A stretch of 64,000 nt of DNA from Pleomorphomonas carboxyditropha (GCF_002770725.1 NZ_NQVN01000013.1:62001-126000), one strand, 5' to 3'. Counted from the stretch's first letter, positions 16,680-26,080 are shown. Made by a program: numbers and translations. Notes: a model not told the origin generated them from the sequence alone.

Positions 16680-17876
16680 TCAGCCGACGAAAGCGGAAAT
16701 GATGAAAGCGTTGACGATATCGATGAAGAAGCCGCAGACGAGGGGAACGACTATGAAGGCCCGGTGCGCCGCTCCGTATTGCTGCGTGACCGCCGTCATG
16801 TTGGCGATCGCGGTCGCAGTCGAGCCCAGCGTGATGCCGCCGAAGCCGGCCGACATCACCACCGCCTCGTAATCGCGCCCCATGAGGCGGAAAACGATGG
16901 TGACGGTATAGATCACGGTCAGGGCGATCTGGATCGCCAACGTGCAGGCGATGAAAGTGAAGACGCCATTGAGCTGCCACAACTGCAGTCCCATCAGCGC
17001 CATCGTCAGGAAAAGGCCCAGCGAGAGGTCCGACACCAGGGCAAGTCCGTCGTCGACACCTAGCCAGATGCGTTGGATCGCAGCGCTGAGGGTATAGGGA
17101 ACGACGTTCCTGATCAGAATCCCGGCAAACAGGCAACTGACGAAGGTTGGAACCGTAAAGCCGCTGAGCGCGATCAACTGGCTGATCCCAAAGCCCAGGA
17201 TAATGGCGATATTCAGGGCTAGAATAGCCCAGAGGACGCAGAAATAGTCCAGCCTGGATTGCGGGCGGTCGTTCGAGACGCCGATGTCGAGATCGCTGCC
17301 ATGGGCCGGCGCGATCCGGTGCCTGCTCATGAGAAAGGCGGCGATCGGCCCGCCGATCACGCATGCGGCGATCAATCCCACGGTGTTGCTCGCGACACCG
17401 AGTTCCATGGCGTTTTCGATGCCGAGGCGATCGGTGAATAGCGGGGCCCAGGCGAGCGTCGTGCCGATACCGCCCGTCAGGGAGATGGAGCCGGTCATGA
17501 GTCCCGCCTTCGCCTCCAGCCCGAACCAGGACGCCATGACCATGCCCATGGCATTCTGGAGCAGCATGAACACGATGGCGAGAAGGAGAAGAATCAGCAA
17601 CGGCTTGCCGCCCGACAACAGGCTGCCGACATCGGCCTTGAGGCCTATGCCGGCAAAAAAGATCAGAAGCAGGAAGTCGCGCATGCCGAGCTCGAAGGTG
17701 ATTTTCTCGCCCAGGATGGCGTAAACTCCGGCGACGAGCGCCGCGCAGACGAGACCGCCCACCACCGGCTCCGGTACCGAGTATTTGCGAAGGAACGCGA
17801 CATTCATGGAGAGAATCTTGCCGATGATCAGGAGAATCACGGCGATCGTGAAGGAAAGGAAGGCGTCTACCTGCAT
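16680..17876 (-). CDS. gltS: Sodium/glutamate symporter (GltS family)
   Basis: This membrane transporter of about 398 residues has ten or more hydrophobic segments and the GltS family pattern. After MQVDAFLSFTIAVILLIIGK come the reentrant-loop motifs TGSISLTGGIGTTLAWAP (about residue 140) and the second-half counterpart GGITLGSTATAIANMTAV. GltS proteins import glutamate with sodium, although distant members take other dicarboxylates. The start at MQVDAF is chosen by family alignment. A longer frame to 17945 adds 23 polar residues and has no better ribosome site. The gene is divergent from a TetR regulator 277 bases away, its likely regulator. Confidence 0.85.
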   Translation of the reverse strand: MQVDAFLSFTIAVILLIIGKILSMNVAFLRKYSVPEPVVGGLVCAALVAGVYAILGEKITFELGMRDFLLLIFFAGIGLKADVGSLLSGGKPLLILLLLAIVFMLLQNAMGMVMASWFGLEAKAGLMTGSISLTGGIGTTLAWAPLFTDRLGIENAMELGVASNTVGLIAACVIGGPIAAFLMSRHRIAPAHGSDLDIGVSNDRPQSRLDYFCVLWAILALNIAIILGFGISQLIALSGFTVPTFVSCLFAGILIRNVVPYTLSAAIQRIWLGVDDGLALVSDLSLGLFLTMALMGLQLWQLNGVFTFIACTLAIQIALTVIYTVTIVFRLMGRDYEAVVMSAGFGGITLGSTATAIANMTAVTQQYGAAHRAFIVVPLVCGFFIDIVNAFIISAFVG

Positions 17877-18153
17877 GTGAACCCGTCGTCGCTGTCGTGG
17901 AAGGGATGGGAATGCCGCGAAGCGGTCAAACGGTGTGGAATCCATTCAAGCTGGTGTTGCTCGATGATGTCCGCTCCATTCCGGGACGGGTTCGATCATC
18001 GCTGCTGCCATTTGCGTTCACCCGTCGTGCATGGATAGTTTACGCCTTTGACATGTCCGGGCGCCTTGGGGCCTGAATGTCGGTCATCACTCGTTGACTG
18101 CCTGGCGATGTGCCGATAGACCCACGCCGACGTCAATAGGTTTAGGGAAGAAA

Positions 18154-18768
18154 ATGTCGAAACGAGTCATCCGTTCGGAAGCCGATGACACGACGCGGGA
18201 GCGAATCCTGAAAGCGGCGATGCTACGGTTTTCCGCGCATTCCTACGAGGAAACGGGATTGCGCGACATCGCGGCGGACGCCAAAGTCGACATGGCCTAC
18301 GTTCACCGTTGCTTTGGTTCGAAGGAAAAGCTGTTCTACGAAGCCGTCAAGGCGACATTCCAGCCGGAACGCGTGTTCGTCGGAGAAACTCGCGACCTGC
18401 CTTCCATCTTGGCGAAAGACGTTCTGACGGACAGAGGCAAGGACGAGATCCGCTCTCTCGATATCGCCATCCGCTCCCTTTCCAGCCCCGACGCGTCGCG
18501 CGTGCTCCGCGAACTGATGATGGAGGACTTTGTCGGGCCGCTCATGCGCAAGCATGATGGGGTGTCCGAAAAAAGGGCGGCGGTGATCGCCGCGCTTCTG
18601 GGCGGTGTCGGCGTGCTCAGGGACGTGATCGGCGCCGCGGCTCTCCAGGAGGAGGAAGGCGGAGAACTGGAGCGCATCATCACAAACGTGATCGCCAGCC
18701 TTCTTGATGGCGAGCCGGACAACGACTGCACGAAGTCTACGAGCCCTTCGATGCGACCATCCGGTTGA
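18154..18768 (+). CDS. TetR-family transcriptional regulator
   Basis: This 204-residue protein begins MSKRVIRSEADDTTRERILK. The helix-turn-helix is GLRDIAADAKVDMAYVHRCF (about residues 35-55). The C-terminal ligand-binding part is short and ends in an acidic and then Ser/Pro-rich tail. The ribosome site AGGGAAG precedes the ATG by five bases. It is divergently transcribed from gltS, and the 277-base gap between them has no other gene, so control of gltS is a reasonable inference. It shares no close similarity with the TetR proteins at 7925 and 42520. Confidence 0.85.
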   Translation: MSKRVIRSEADDTTRERILKAAMLRFSAHSYEETGLRDIAADAKVDMAYVHRCFGSKEKLFYEAVKATFQPERVFVGETRDLPSILAKDVLTDRGKDEIRSLDIAIRSLSSPDASRVLRELMMEDFVGPLMRKHDGVSEKRAAVIAALLGGVGVLRDVIGAAALQEEEGGELERIITNVIASLLDGEPDNDCTKSTSPSMRPSG

Positions 18769-18859
18769 TCAGGGCATCCAGGTCAGCGAAATCCCCCGGA
18801 AGCTCCGCGGTGCGCGTGAGCAGTTCCAACATAGGCAAACGAGTATCGATTGCCTGGAC

Positions 18860-18885
18860 GGCCGGGCGTCGCGGGCCGCCCGGCC
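18860..18885. terminator. Bidirectional hairpin between convergent genes
   Basis: GGCCGGGCG pairs with CGCCCGGCC over 9 bp with an 8-base loop. It sits between the TetR stop (18768) and the stop of the opposing SDR gene (18932). No T tract follows, so termination strength is uncertain. Confidence 0.5.
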
Positions 18886-18931
18886 CCTGATGAAACGAAC
18901 GTCCCGCCCAACGGAATGGCGGCCGCCGGGC

Positions 18932-19702
18932 TCAGACGATGGTGTAGCCGCCGTCGATCAGCAGGTCGGCGCCGGTGATCATGTCGGCGGCGCTCGACGC
19001 CAGGAACACGGCGGCGGCGGCGATTTCCTCGGGCAGCGCGAAGCGGCCCACGGGAATGCGCGTCTTCAGCGCCTCGCCCTTGGGATTGTCCCAGGCCTTC
19101 CTGCCGAGGTCGGTGAGGACGACGGTGGGAGAGAGGGTGTTGACGTTGATGCCGTATTTACCCCACTCGGCGGCCAGCACCTTGCTGAGGCCGATGACGC
19201 CGAACTTCGACGCGCAGTAGGAGACGTGCTGGTCGATGGCCACGGTGCCGGCCTGCGAGGCCATGTTGATGATCTTGCCGCCCCGGCCGGCCCTGATCAT
19301 CGCCTTGCCGGCGGCCTGCGACATGTAGAAGGTGCCGGACAGGTTGACGGCAATCGTCTGCTGCCAGTAGTCACGCGGCAGTTCCTCGGCCGGGGCGAGC
19401 TGCACGATTCCAGCGCTGTTGACCATGATGTCGAGGCGGCCGAATGCGTTCACGGCATCGGCGATCACCTGTTCGGCGGCGTCGGGATTGGAGACATCGC
19501 AGCCGAAGGACCGCGCGTCCCTGCCGAGCGTGTCGGCCCTGGCCCGGGCGATCTTTTCGTCGATGTCGATGACGCCGACCGTCGCTCCCTTGGCGGCGAA
19601 GGCGGAGGCGATGGCGCTGCCGATGCCGGAGCCGCCGCCGGTGACGAGCGCGACCTTGCCGGTCAGGGAGAAGCTGAGATCGATGGTGCTGGACTCGGTC
19701 AT
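18932..19702 (-). CDS. SDR-family polyol dehydrogenase, D-threitol dehydrogenase-like (GolD/DthD family)
   Basis: This 256-residue enzyme likely oxidises a sugar alcohol to a ketose with NAD. It has GGGSGIG (about residues 22-28), NSAGI, a catalytic Ser in NMASQAG and YCASK (Tyr near 160), and ends with LLIDGGYTIV. The DthD group, defined in Mycobacterium smegmatis, converts D-threitol to D-erythrulose. Assignment to that group is from recall of the family pattern and is supported by context: the gene is the last of a CUT2 sugar ABC operon. An erythritol/L-threitol-dehydrogenase-like enzyme, a DhaK/DhaL kinase and an RpiB-type isomerase are encoded nearby. A strong 12-bp hairpin separates it from the binding-protein gene, probably lowering its expression relative to that gene. 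Confidence 0.75.
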   Translation of the reverse strand: MTESSTIDLSFSLTGKVALVTGGGSGIGSAIASAFAAKGATVGVIDIDEKIARARADTLGRDARSFGCDVSNPDAAEQVIADAVNAFGRLDIMVNSAGIVQLAPAEELPRDYWQQTIAVNLSGTFYMSQAAGKAMIRAGRGGKIINMASQAGTVAIDQHVSYCASKFGVIGLSKVLAAEWGKYGINVNTLSPTVVLTDLGRKAWDNPKGEALKTRIPVGRFALPEEIAAAAVFLASSAADMITGADLLIDGGYTIV

Positions 19703-19720
19703 GACTGTCCTCGATTTCCA

Positions 19721-19748
19721 GGCGAGGGGCGGCGGTCCGCCCCTCGCC
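19721..19748 (-). promoter_or_regulatory. Intercistronic hairpin downstream of the binding-protein gene
   Basis: GGCGAGGGGCGG pairs perfectly with CCGCCCCTCGCC across a 4-base loop, in the 77 bases between the binding-protein stop and the dehydrogenase start. Hairpins in this position commonly protect the upstream message from decay, which raises binding-protein yield. No T tract follows. Confidence 0.65.
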
Positions 19749-19779
19749 TCGCTGGTAGGTTAGGGATCGGACGTGCCGA

Positions 19780-20772
19780 TTACTGGCGCGTGGCAAGCAG
19801 CGCGTCGACGTTCTCGGCGGTGACCGGCGTCCACGGCACGTTGTATTCCTTGTCCTTGCCGTCGTTCCACGGCATGTCCTTGCCGTACTTGGCCCAGATG
19901 TCGGACTCGGGCTTGTAGTCGCCCTTCTTGGCGTAGAAGATGGCGAGGTCCATGGCGCCCTGGGCCTGGGCGGTGGCGTCCTGCAGGATGGAGGTCATCT
20001 CGCCGGCCTTGGCGGCGCGCAGGCCGTCGGTGATGCCGTCGATGCCGGCAATGGCGAAGGACTTGACGTCGTTGCCGGCCGCCTTGATCGCCTCGATGGC
20101 GCCGAGCGCCATCTCGTCGTTCTGGCCGATGACGCCCTGGATCTGGCCCGGATGGGCGGTGAGCCAGTTCTCCATCAGCTTCTGCGCCTCGGCGCGCGAC
20201 CAGTTGGCGGTCTGGTCCTCAAGCACCTTGACGTCGGGGCACTCGGCGAGCGCCTTCTTGTTGCCCTCGAGGCGCTGGATCTGGGCCGACTGGCCGATCG
20301 GGCCCTCGATGATCACCACGTTGCCCTTGCAGCCGATCTTGTCGAGGACGATCTTGGCTTCCATGTAGCCGGAAACCGTGTCGTCGGAGCCGACATAGGC
20401 GGACAGCAGGTCGGAATTGACGCGGGTGTTGGAGCCGATGACCGGAATCCCGGCGTCATGGGCGGTCTGTACGCCGGTCGCGCCGGCGTCGATGTCGATC
20501 GGCACGAAGATGATGGCGTCGAACTTCTGCGTCACCATGGACTTGAACTGGTCGTTCTGGACCAGGGCGTCGTAGCGGCCGTCGAACACCGTCAGCTCGA
20601 CGTCGCCGTTCTTGACGGCCGGGTGCTGCTGCAGCGCCGCCGACCAGATCTGCATGAACTCGGCGTTGAGGCCGTAGGGCGCGGCGCCGATCTTGAGCTT
20701 CGCCGTCTGCGCCGTGGCCGGCACGGCCAGAAGGGCGGTAGCGGCGACGAGAGCAAGTGCCAGTTTTTTCAT
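19780..20772 (-). CDS. Sugar ABC transporter substrate-binding protein (CUT2), system 2
   Basis: This 330-residue periplasmic protein has a signal peptide (MKKLALALVAATALLAVPATA, cleaved near residue 21) and a type 1 binding-protein fold. Hallmarks are KIGAAPYGLNAEFMQIWSAA, FVPIDIDAGATG, VIIEGPIGQSAQIQRLEGNK and VIGQNDEMALGAIEAIKAAG. Sequence between the lobes differs from system 1, so the ligands may differ even though both operons share a promoter element. The gene lies third in the ATPase-permease-binding protein-dehydrogenase operon, 86 bases after the permease gene. A short polyol such as threitol or erythritol is the best guess from context. Confidence 0.88.
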   Translation of the reverse strand: MKKLALALVAATALLAVPATAQTAKLKIGAAPYGLNAEFMQIWSAALQQHPAVKNGDVELTVFDGRYDALVQNDQFKSMVTQKFDAIIFVPIDIDAGATGVQTAHDAGIPVIGSNTRVNSDLLSAYVGSDDTVSGYMEAKIVLDKIGCKGNVVIIEGPIGQSAQIQRLEGNKKALAECPDVKVLEDQTANWSRAEAQKLMENWLTAHPGQIQGVIGQNDEMALGAIEAIKAAGNDVKSFAIAGIDGITDGLRAAKAGEMTSILQDATAQAQGAMDLAIFYAKKGDYKPESDIWAKYGKDMPWNDGKDKEYNVPWTPVTAENVDALLATRQ

Positions 20773-20858
20773 GACGTTTCCTCCACCTTTTCTTATGACG
20801 CCAATCGACACACCACATGACGGACGGCCGGAGCGGCCCCGTCCTCCTCCTGAAAGAG

Positions 20859-21860
20859 CTAGGCGCCGTAGCTTCTCTTCTGGTCCAGCATGACGGCGCC
20901 GACGATCAGGGCTCCCTTCAGCACCTGCTGGTAGTAGGATTGGATCCCCATCAGATCGAGGCCGTTGTTCATGACGCCGATGATCAGGGCGCCGATCAGC
21001 GTTCCGGTGATGCGGCCGACGCCGCCGGAGAGACTGGTGCCGCCGATGACCACCGCGGCGATGGCGTCGAGCTCGTAGGCGATGCCGGCCTGCGGCAGCG
21101 CCGAGCCGGTGCGGGCGCTGAGCAGCATGCCGGCGATGCCGGCGAGGCCCGCCGAGATGACGTAGACGGCGAAGCGGATGCGCACGACGTCGATGCCCGA
21201 GGTCTTGGCGGCGTGGGCGTTGCCGCCGACGGCGTAGATGTAGCGGCCGAAACGGGTTCGGGTCAGCGTCCACCAGGCCAGCCCGAAGATGACGGCCAGG
21301 ATGATCACCGGGGCGGGAATGCCGAACACGTGGCCGGTGCCGATCCAGCGGAATTCGGGCGTCAGCGCCGGCACGGGACGGCCGCCGCCGTAGATCAGCG
21401 TCAGGCCGCGCGCCGCCGACAGCATGCCGAGCGTGGTGACGAAGGCGGGAACCGCGAAATAGGAGACGATGAGGCCCGACAGCGCGCCGCAGGCGACGCC
21501 GACCAGGACGCCGATCGCGAGCGGAATGACCACCGGATAGGGCGCGCCGTAGACGGCGGCGGTCGACGAGGTGGTGGCGAAGCTGGCGCTGACGATGCCG
21601 GCGAGCGCCACCACCGAGCCGACCGACAGGTCGATGCCGCCGGTCAGGATGACGAAGGTCATGCCGACGGCCAGCACGCCGTTGATCGACGTCTGGAGCA
21701 GCACGTTGGAAATGTTGCCGGGCGTCAGGAAGAACTCGTTGGACACCGAGAGAATGACAGCCAGGATCAGGAAGGCCAGAAAGATGCCGTATTCCTGGAT
21801 GAGGGCCCGCCGCTGCTCGGCGGTGAACCATCTGGACCGGGTCTCGCTCATTGACACCAT
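20859..21860 (-). CDS. Sugar ABC transporter permease (CUT2), system 2
   Basis: This 333-residue membrane protein has the BPD_transp_2 signature FVILTGGIDLSVGSVVALAG near residue 75 and the late loop ELDAIAAVVIGGTSLSGGVG. About nine hydrophobic segments are visible. AGGAG lies just before the ATG at 21860. A second in-frame ATG three codons later (MSETRS) has a more usual spacing and may be the true start. It pairs with the two-domain ATPase encoded directly upstream and with the binding protein encoded downstream. Confidence 0.92.
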   Translation of the reverse strand: MVSMSETRSRWFTAEQRRALIQEYGIFLAFLILAVILSVSNEFFLTPGNISNVLLQTSINGVLAVGMTFVILTGGIDLSVGSVVALAGIVSASFATTSSTAAVYGAPYPVVIPLAIGVLVGVACGALSGLIVSYFAVPAFVTTLGMLSAARGLTLIYGGGRPVPALTPEFRWIGTGHVFGIPAPVIILAVIFGLAWWTLTRTRFGRYIYAVGGNAHAAKTSGIDVVRIRFAVYVISAGLAGIAGMLLSARTGSALPQAGIAYELDAIAAVVIGGTSLSGGVGRITGTLIGALIIGVMNNGLDLMGIQSYYQQVLKGALIVGAVMLDQKRSYGA

Positions 21861-21894
21861 TCTCTCCTCTTGCGGCCGAGGCCGTGCGAACCGC

Positions 21895-23373
21895 TCAGGT
21901 CGACAGGTTGACGAGCGCCTGCGCGTCCGTCTCGCCGCGATCGAAGGTGCCGACGCTCCTGCCGTTCCTCATCACCATGATCCGGTCGGCCATGCCCAGG
22001 ACCTCGTCGATCTCCGACGACACCATCACCACCGTGCCGCCGGAATTGGCGAAGTCGCACATGATGCGGTAGATCTCGCGCTTGGCGCCGACGTCGACGC
22101 CGCGCGTCGGCTCGTCCAGCAGCAGAATCCGGGGGTTGCGCAGAAACCACTTGCCGAGCACGACCTTCTGCTGGTTGCCGCCCGACAGGCCGGATACCGG
22201 CATGGTGTCGCGGGCCGCCTTGATCTGGAAATCGGCGCGCATGCGGCGGCTGGCGTCGGCCTCGCCGGCGCGGTTCATGACGAACAGCGGGCTGAGCGTC
22301 GGCAGGCTGGCCATGCAGATGTTGGCCCGGACGGAATCGAGCAGGTTGAGGCCGGTGGACTTGCGGTCCTCGGTGACCAGCGCCACGCCGAGCGCCATGG
22401 CGTCGGCCGGCCTGCGGATGGTCACCTGTTGGTCGTCGATGAGGATGGCGCCGGCCGACGCCTTCTCCAGGCCGAACAGGCACTCGAAGATCTCGGTGCG
22501 CCCCGATCCCATCAGGCCGTAGATCGCGAAGATCTCGCCCTTATGGGCGGAGAAGGAAATCGCCTCGAAGGCGTCCGGCCGGCAAAGATCCTCGACCCTG
22601 ATTCCCACCGCGTCGCTCGGCGTGTTGGTCTTGACGTATTCTTCCGACAGCTCGCGGCCGACGATCATGCGGATCAGGTCCTGGCGCCTGACCTCGGCGA
22701 GCAGGCCGCTGCCGACATAGGCGCCGTCGCGGAAGGCGGTGTAGCTGTCGGCGATCTCGAAGATTTCCGACAGGCGGTGCGAGACGTAGACGACGCCGCG
22801 GCCGAGCGCCTGCAGGCGGCGGATGGCGGCGAACAGCCGCTGCGCCTCCCGCTCGCCGATCGCCGAGGTCGGCTCGTCCATGAAGATCACCTCGGCGTCG
22901 TGGCTGAGCGCCTTGGCGATCTCGACGAGCTGCATCTCGGCCACCGTCAGGTCGTTCATCCGCCGGGTGGCGCGGATGTTGAATTCGAGCTCGTCGAGGA
23001 GGGCCTGCGCCGCCCGGTTCATCGAATTGAAGTCGATGCCGCCGAACCGCCGCGACGGCTCCCGGCCGAGGTAGATGTTCTCGGCCACCGTCATGTGGGG
23101 AACCGGGCTGAGCTCCTGCTCGATGATGGCGATACCGGCGGCCAGCGCCTCGGCGGGGCTGGCGTAATCCACCTCGACGCCCCGGCGCCGGATGACGCCG
23201 CCGTCGCGCTTGTAGATGCCCATCAGGATCTTGAGGAACGTCGACTTGCCGGCGCCGTTGCCGCCGCACAGCGCGTGAACCGACCCGGCGCGCAATTCGA
23301 GCCGCCCATCGGACAAAGCTGCCACGCCGCCGAAGGACTTCTTCAGCCCCTCGACCTCAAGAAGACGTTCCAC
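21895..23373 (-). CDS. Sugar ABC transporter ATP-binding protein with two ABC domains, system 2
   Basis: This 492-residue ATPase is the first gene of ABC operon 2. Domain one has Walker A GGNGAGKST, signature LTVAEMQLVEIAK and Walker B VIFMDEPTSAI. Domain two has P-loop GLMGSGRTE, signature LSGGNQQKVVLGK and Walker B ILLLDEPTRGVD. The start codon is GTG, with GGAGGAG about six bases upstream. It has no DUF2291 gene in front, unlike system 1, although its promoter region is nearly the same. The protein energises sugar uptake from the inner face of the membrane. Confidence 0.93.
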   Translation of the reverse strand: MERLLEVEGLKKSFGGVAALSDGRLELRAGSVHALCGGNGAGKSTFLKILMGIYKRDGGVIRRRGVEVDYASPAEALAAGIAIIEQELSPVPHMTVAENIYLGREPSRRFGGIDFNSMNRAAQALLDELEFNIRATRRMNDLTVAEMQLVEIAKALSHDAEVIFMDEPTSAIGEREAQRLFAAIRRLQALGRGVVYVSHRLSEIFEIADSYTAFRDGAYVGSGLLAEVRRQDLIRMIVGRELSEEYVKTNTPSDAVGIRVEDLCRPDAFEAISFSAHKGEIFAIYGLMGSGRTEIFECLFGLEKASAGAILIDDQQVTIRRPADAMALGVALVTEDRKSTGLNLLDSVRANICMASLPTLSPLFVMNRAGEADASRRMRADFQIKAARDTMPVSGLSGGNQQKVVLGKWFLRNPRILLLDEPTRGVDVGAKREIYRIMCDFANSGGTVVMVSSEIDEVLGMADRIMVMRNGRSVGTFDRGETDAQALVNLST

Positions 23374-23854
23374 GTGCTCTCCTCCCGCATGCGTCCCCTT
23401 GCTCCGGGACGCATCTTCGAGCCGCCGCAGCCGCGACGTGGCTTATCGACGGCATTCCTCCATCATCAGCCCCGGACTGTCCTCACCACCGGGGGCTGTG
23501 ATCTATTGTTATTTTGCTCAAATCATATGACGACCGTAACACATATGTCAATAGTAGCTGTTTTTATCCTACCAAATGAGTGTGAAATTGTTGCATTTGA
23601 TGGATGGAGCACATCCGGCCAAGACGTGTTGGTCACCCGTCGCGGCATGAATCCGAGAAGGAGGAAGATAATTTCGATTGCGAAAACAATATGTTCTTCC
23701 GGATTCACATCGGTCGAAGGTTTACCCGCCAATGCGCAGCCGCCGGCGGGATGGAGCCATCGCCCCATCCCAAACGTAACAACATCGGCGAGGGAGACGG
23801 GACCGTGGATCCCGCGCGCGATCGGCGACCGGCGCGGGACGACCCGGAACCGGC
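23374..23854. other. Intergenic region upstream of ABC operon 2
   Basis: It contains the shared promoter element (23473-23553). The following 300 bases are lower in GC, include the 3' flank of transaldolase and show no coding pattern in any frame. Confidence 0.65.
23473..23553 (-). promoter_or_regulatory. Promoter/operator of ABC operon 2, shared with ABC operon 1
   Basis: On the minus strand TTGACA (23546-23551) and TATGAT (23522-23527) are 18 bases apart. TGTTACGGT lies in the spacer and AATAACA just after the -10 box, in the same positions as at 7449-7531. Some 60 or more of about 80 bases match, including leader sequence past the expected start site. This conservation beyond the core promoter points to a common regulator-binding site or leader function. 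Confidence 0.75.
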
Positions 23855-24814
23855 TCAGGCCGGCAGCCTGGCGCGCAGCAGCCCGCACAGGGTTTCGGTG
23901 TCCTTGCCGAACTGGCGGATACCCTCGGCCAGCTTTTCGGTGGCCATGGCATCCTCGTTGAGCTGCCAGCGGAAGTTGGTCTCGTCGAGATCGAGCGGCC
24001 GGATGTCGCGCGACGGCGGATTGGCGCCGAGATGACGCTCCACCGGTCCTTCGGCGGCGCGCAATTCCTCCAGGAGGTTGGGACTGATGGTCAGGCGATC
24101 GCAGCCGGCAAGACCGAGGATCTGGTCTGTGTTGCGGAAGGAGGCGCCCATCACCACCGTCTTGTAGCCGAAGGCCCGGAAGTAGTCGTAAATCTCCCGG
24201 ACCGAACGGACGCCCGGATCATCCTCGGCGGAGGTGACGACGGTGCCGTGGGCCTTGTGCCAGTCGGTGATGCGCCCGACGAAGGGCGAGATCAGGAAGA
24301 CGCCGGCGGCGCCGCACAGGGCGGCCTGGGCCTTGGCGAAGATCAGCGTCAGGTTGCAGGCGATGCCCTTTTCCTTGAGCTCGGCCGCCGCCCTGACGCC
24401 CTCCCAGGTGGCGGCGATCTTGATCAGGATGCGCGACGGATCGACGCCGGCCTCCCGATAGATGGCGATCAGCCGTTCGGCGCGCTTCACCGTGCGGGCC
24501 GTGTCGAACGACAGCCGGGCGTCCACTTCGGTCGACACGTAGCCCGGCACGATGCGGGACAGCTCGGCGCCGAAATTGACCGCCAGCTTGTCGAGCGCCA
24601 GCTCGAGGCGGGCCTCCCCGCCGCGCTCGCGGGCAACGGCGTAGGCGACGGCGTCATCCATCAGCGCGGCATATTCGGGCTTGCTCGCCGCCTTGAGGAT
24701 GAGGCTGGGATTGGTGGTGCAGTCCTCGGCCCGCACCGCCTTGATCTGGGCGATGTCGCCGGTGTCGGCGACGATCACCGTGTGACGGGCAAGTCCGGCC
24801 AGTTTGTCGGTCAT
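23855..24814 (-). CDS. tal: Transaldolase
   Basis: This 319-residue enzyme transfers a dihydroxyacetone unit between sugar phosphates in the non-oxidative pentose phosphate pathway. It uses sedoheptulose 7-phosphate plus glyceraldehyde 3-phosphate, with erythrose 4-phosphate plus fructose 6-phosphate as the other pair. Visible motifs are VVADTGDIAQI, AEDCTTNPSL near residue 30, the Schiff-base lysine in ILIKIAATWEG near residue 132, CNLTLIFAKAQA and FVGRITDW. Length and motifs match the classical TalB type. It lies between the polyol ABC operon and a divergent DeoR regulator, which fits a role in disposing of erythrose 4-phosphate made from a C4 polyol. Confidence 0.94.
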   Translation of the reverse strand: MTDKLAGLARHTVIVADTGDIAQIKAVRAEDCTTNPSLILKAASKPEYAALMDDAVAYAVARERGGEARLELALDKLAVNFGAELSRIVPGYVSTEVDARLSFDTARTVKRAERLIAIYREAGVDPSRILIKIAATWEGVRAAAELKEKGIACNLTLIFAKAQAALCGAAGVFLISPFVGRITDWHKAHGTVVTSAEDDPGVRSVREIYDYFRAFGYKTVVMGASFRNTDQILGLAGCDRLTISPNLLEELRAAEGPVERHLGANPPSRDIRPLDLDETNFRWQLNEDAMATEKLAEGIRQFGKDTETLCGLLRARLPA

Positions 24815-25212
24815 GACGGTTTACCTTCCTTCCGGCGTCCGGCGGCAACCGCGCCGCCCGCGCAGGCTTCGTTGGAAATGGGATGATCCGAACGTAGCAC
24901 GCCATCGATCCGAGTCAAGAAAATATAACGTCATTATGTTATTAATGTATCATATATGTAGTTATATTGATACAAACTGGGCATCGCCGATGTGTCTCGC
25001 CCGGCAGGGGCGCAAAACCGGCGATCTCTCGCGAGCGACGACCAGCATGGTCGTCCATGGACCGCGAGCGGCCGGACGACCCGGCCTCATCGGTGCGGCA
25101 CCGACCTGCCGATATCCGCCTAAAGCAGCGCGAGATGTAACGACAAGGTGCTATAATTTTCGCCGAATTGTGCTAACACCGGTACGGATTCCCTAGGAGG
25201 AACGTTACGACC
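24815..25212. promoter_or_regulatory. Divergent promoter region of tal and the DeoR gene
   Basis: An AT-rich stretch at 24917-24985 contains ATAAC-N8-GTTAT around 24922-24941 and several TATA-like tracts, suitable for leftward transcription of tal. A TATAAT at 25152-25157 lies about 55 bases before the DeoR start without a clear -35 box. CTAACACC at 25172-25179 resembles the TAACA half-sites of the two ABC promoters. No gene is supported here. Confidence 0.5.
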
Positions 25213-26031
25213 GTGGATATCGAACATGATCGACGCCGAGGCGTGAAGCCGTCTTCCGGACCGGAAGGACGGCGCAAGGCGCTTCTCGAGTATCTCCTGC
25301 CTGTCGGCTCCGCCCAGGTGGACGAGCTGGCGACGCATTTCGGCGTCAGCCGCATGACCGTTCACCGCGACCTGAAGGTCCTGGAGGAGCAAGGCATCGT
25401 TCGTCGCGTCCACGGCGGCGTCACCGTGCATTCCTCCAGCCTGGTCGAAAGCACCATCCTCTACCGGTCGCGCCTCGCCGACGCCGAGAAGGAGGCGATC
25501 GCCCGCGCCGCCATCGAGATGGTCGAGCCGGGACAGGCCATCATCCTCGACGATTCCACCACCGTGTCGCGCATGGCGCCGCTGATCGTCGGCTGCAAGC
25601 CGCTGACGGTGATCACCAACAGCCTGACGGTGATCGACATGTTGAAGGAGGCGCACGGCATCGAGACCATCTGCCTCGGCGGCCACTACAACTCCCGCTT
25701 CAACGCCTTTTTCGGCTACCTCTGCGAGAAGACCGTGTCGACGCTGAGGGCCAACACGCTGTTCATGTCGACCTCGACCATCCTCGGCGCCGTCGCCTAC
25801 CACCAACAGGAAGACGTGGTGCGCACCAAGCGGGCGCTGATGGAGGCGGTCGACCGCCGGGTCCTGCTGGTCGACAGCTCCAAGTTCGGCATCACGGCGC
25901 TTATCCGCCTGGCCGGCCTCAACGAGTTCGACATCGTGATCACCGACTCCGGCATCCCGCCGGCCGAGGCCGAACTCTTGCGCAAGAGCAACGTGCAACT
26001 GCGCATCGTCGAGACGACGCCGGCGGAGTGA
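25213..26031 (+). CDS. DeoR/GlpR-family transcriptional regulator
   Basis: This 272-residue regulator has an N-terminal winged helix-turn-helix with the family pattern VDELATHFGVSRMTVHRDLK and VLEEQGIVRRVHGGV (about residues 35-72). A DeoRC sugar-phosphate sensor follows with ILDDSTTVSRMAPLI, ITNSLTVIDML and VLLVDSSKFG. Members usually repress carbohydrate operons until a phosphorylated intermediate binds. The start is GTG, with AGGAGG eleven bases upstream. It is divergent from transaldolase and lies between ABC operon 2 and the polyol dehydrogenase-kinase operon, so it is the best candidate for the regulator of the whole polyol region. Confidence 0.9.
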   Translation: MDIEHDRRRGVKPSSGPEGRRKALLEYLLPVGSAQVDELATHFGVSRMTVHRDLKVLEEQGIVRRVHGGVTVHSSSLVESTILYRSRLADAEKEAIARAAIEMVEPGQAIILDDSTTVSRMAPLIVGCKPLTVITNSLTVIDMLKEAHGIETICLGGHYNSRFNAFFGYLCEKTVSTLRANTLFMSTSTILGAVAYHQQEDVVRTKRALMEAVDRRVLLVDSSKFGITALIRLAGLNEFDIVITDSGIPPAEAELLRKSNVQLRIVETTPAE

Positions 26032-26047
26032 CCGGCAGGGTTGAAGA

Positions 26048-26068
26048 GCGGGCGGCACTGCCGCCCGC
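26048..26068. terminator. Bidirectional terminator hairpin
   Basis: GCGGGCGGC (26048-26056) and GCCGCCCGC (26060-26068) form a perfect 9-bp stem with a 3-base loop. It lies between the convergent DeoR and zinc-dehydrogenase genes. A T tract is absent in both directions. Confidence 0.6.
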
Positions 26069-26080
26069 CCGCGTCCTTCA

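Noticed and set aside
19780-21831. A 683-codon frame joining permease region and binding protein
   Set aside because: The N-terminal 350 codons are a shifted reading of the permease gene. The real binding protein starts at 20772 with a normal signal peptide.
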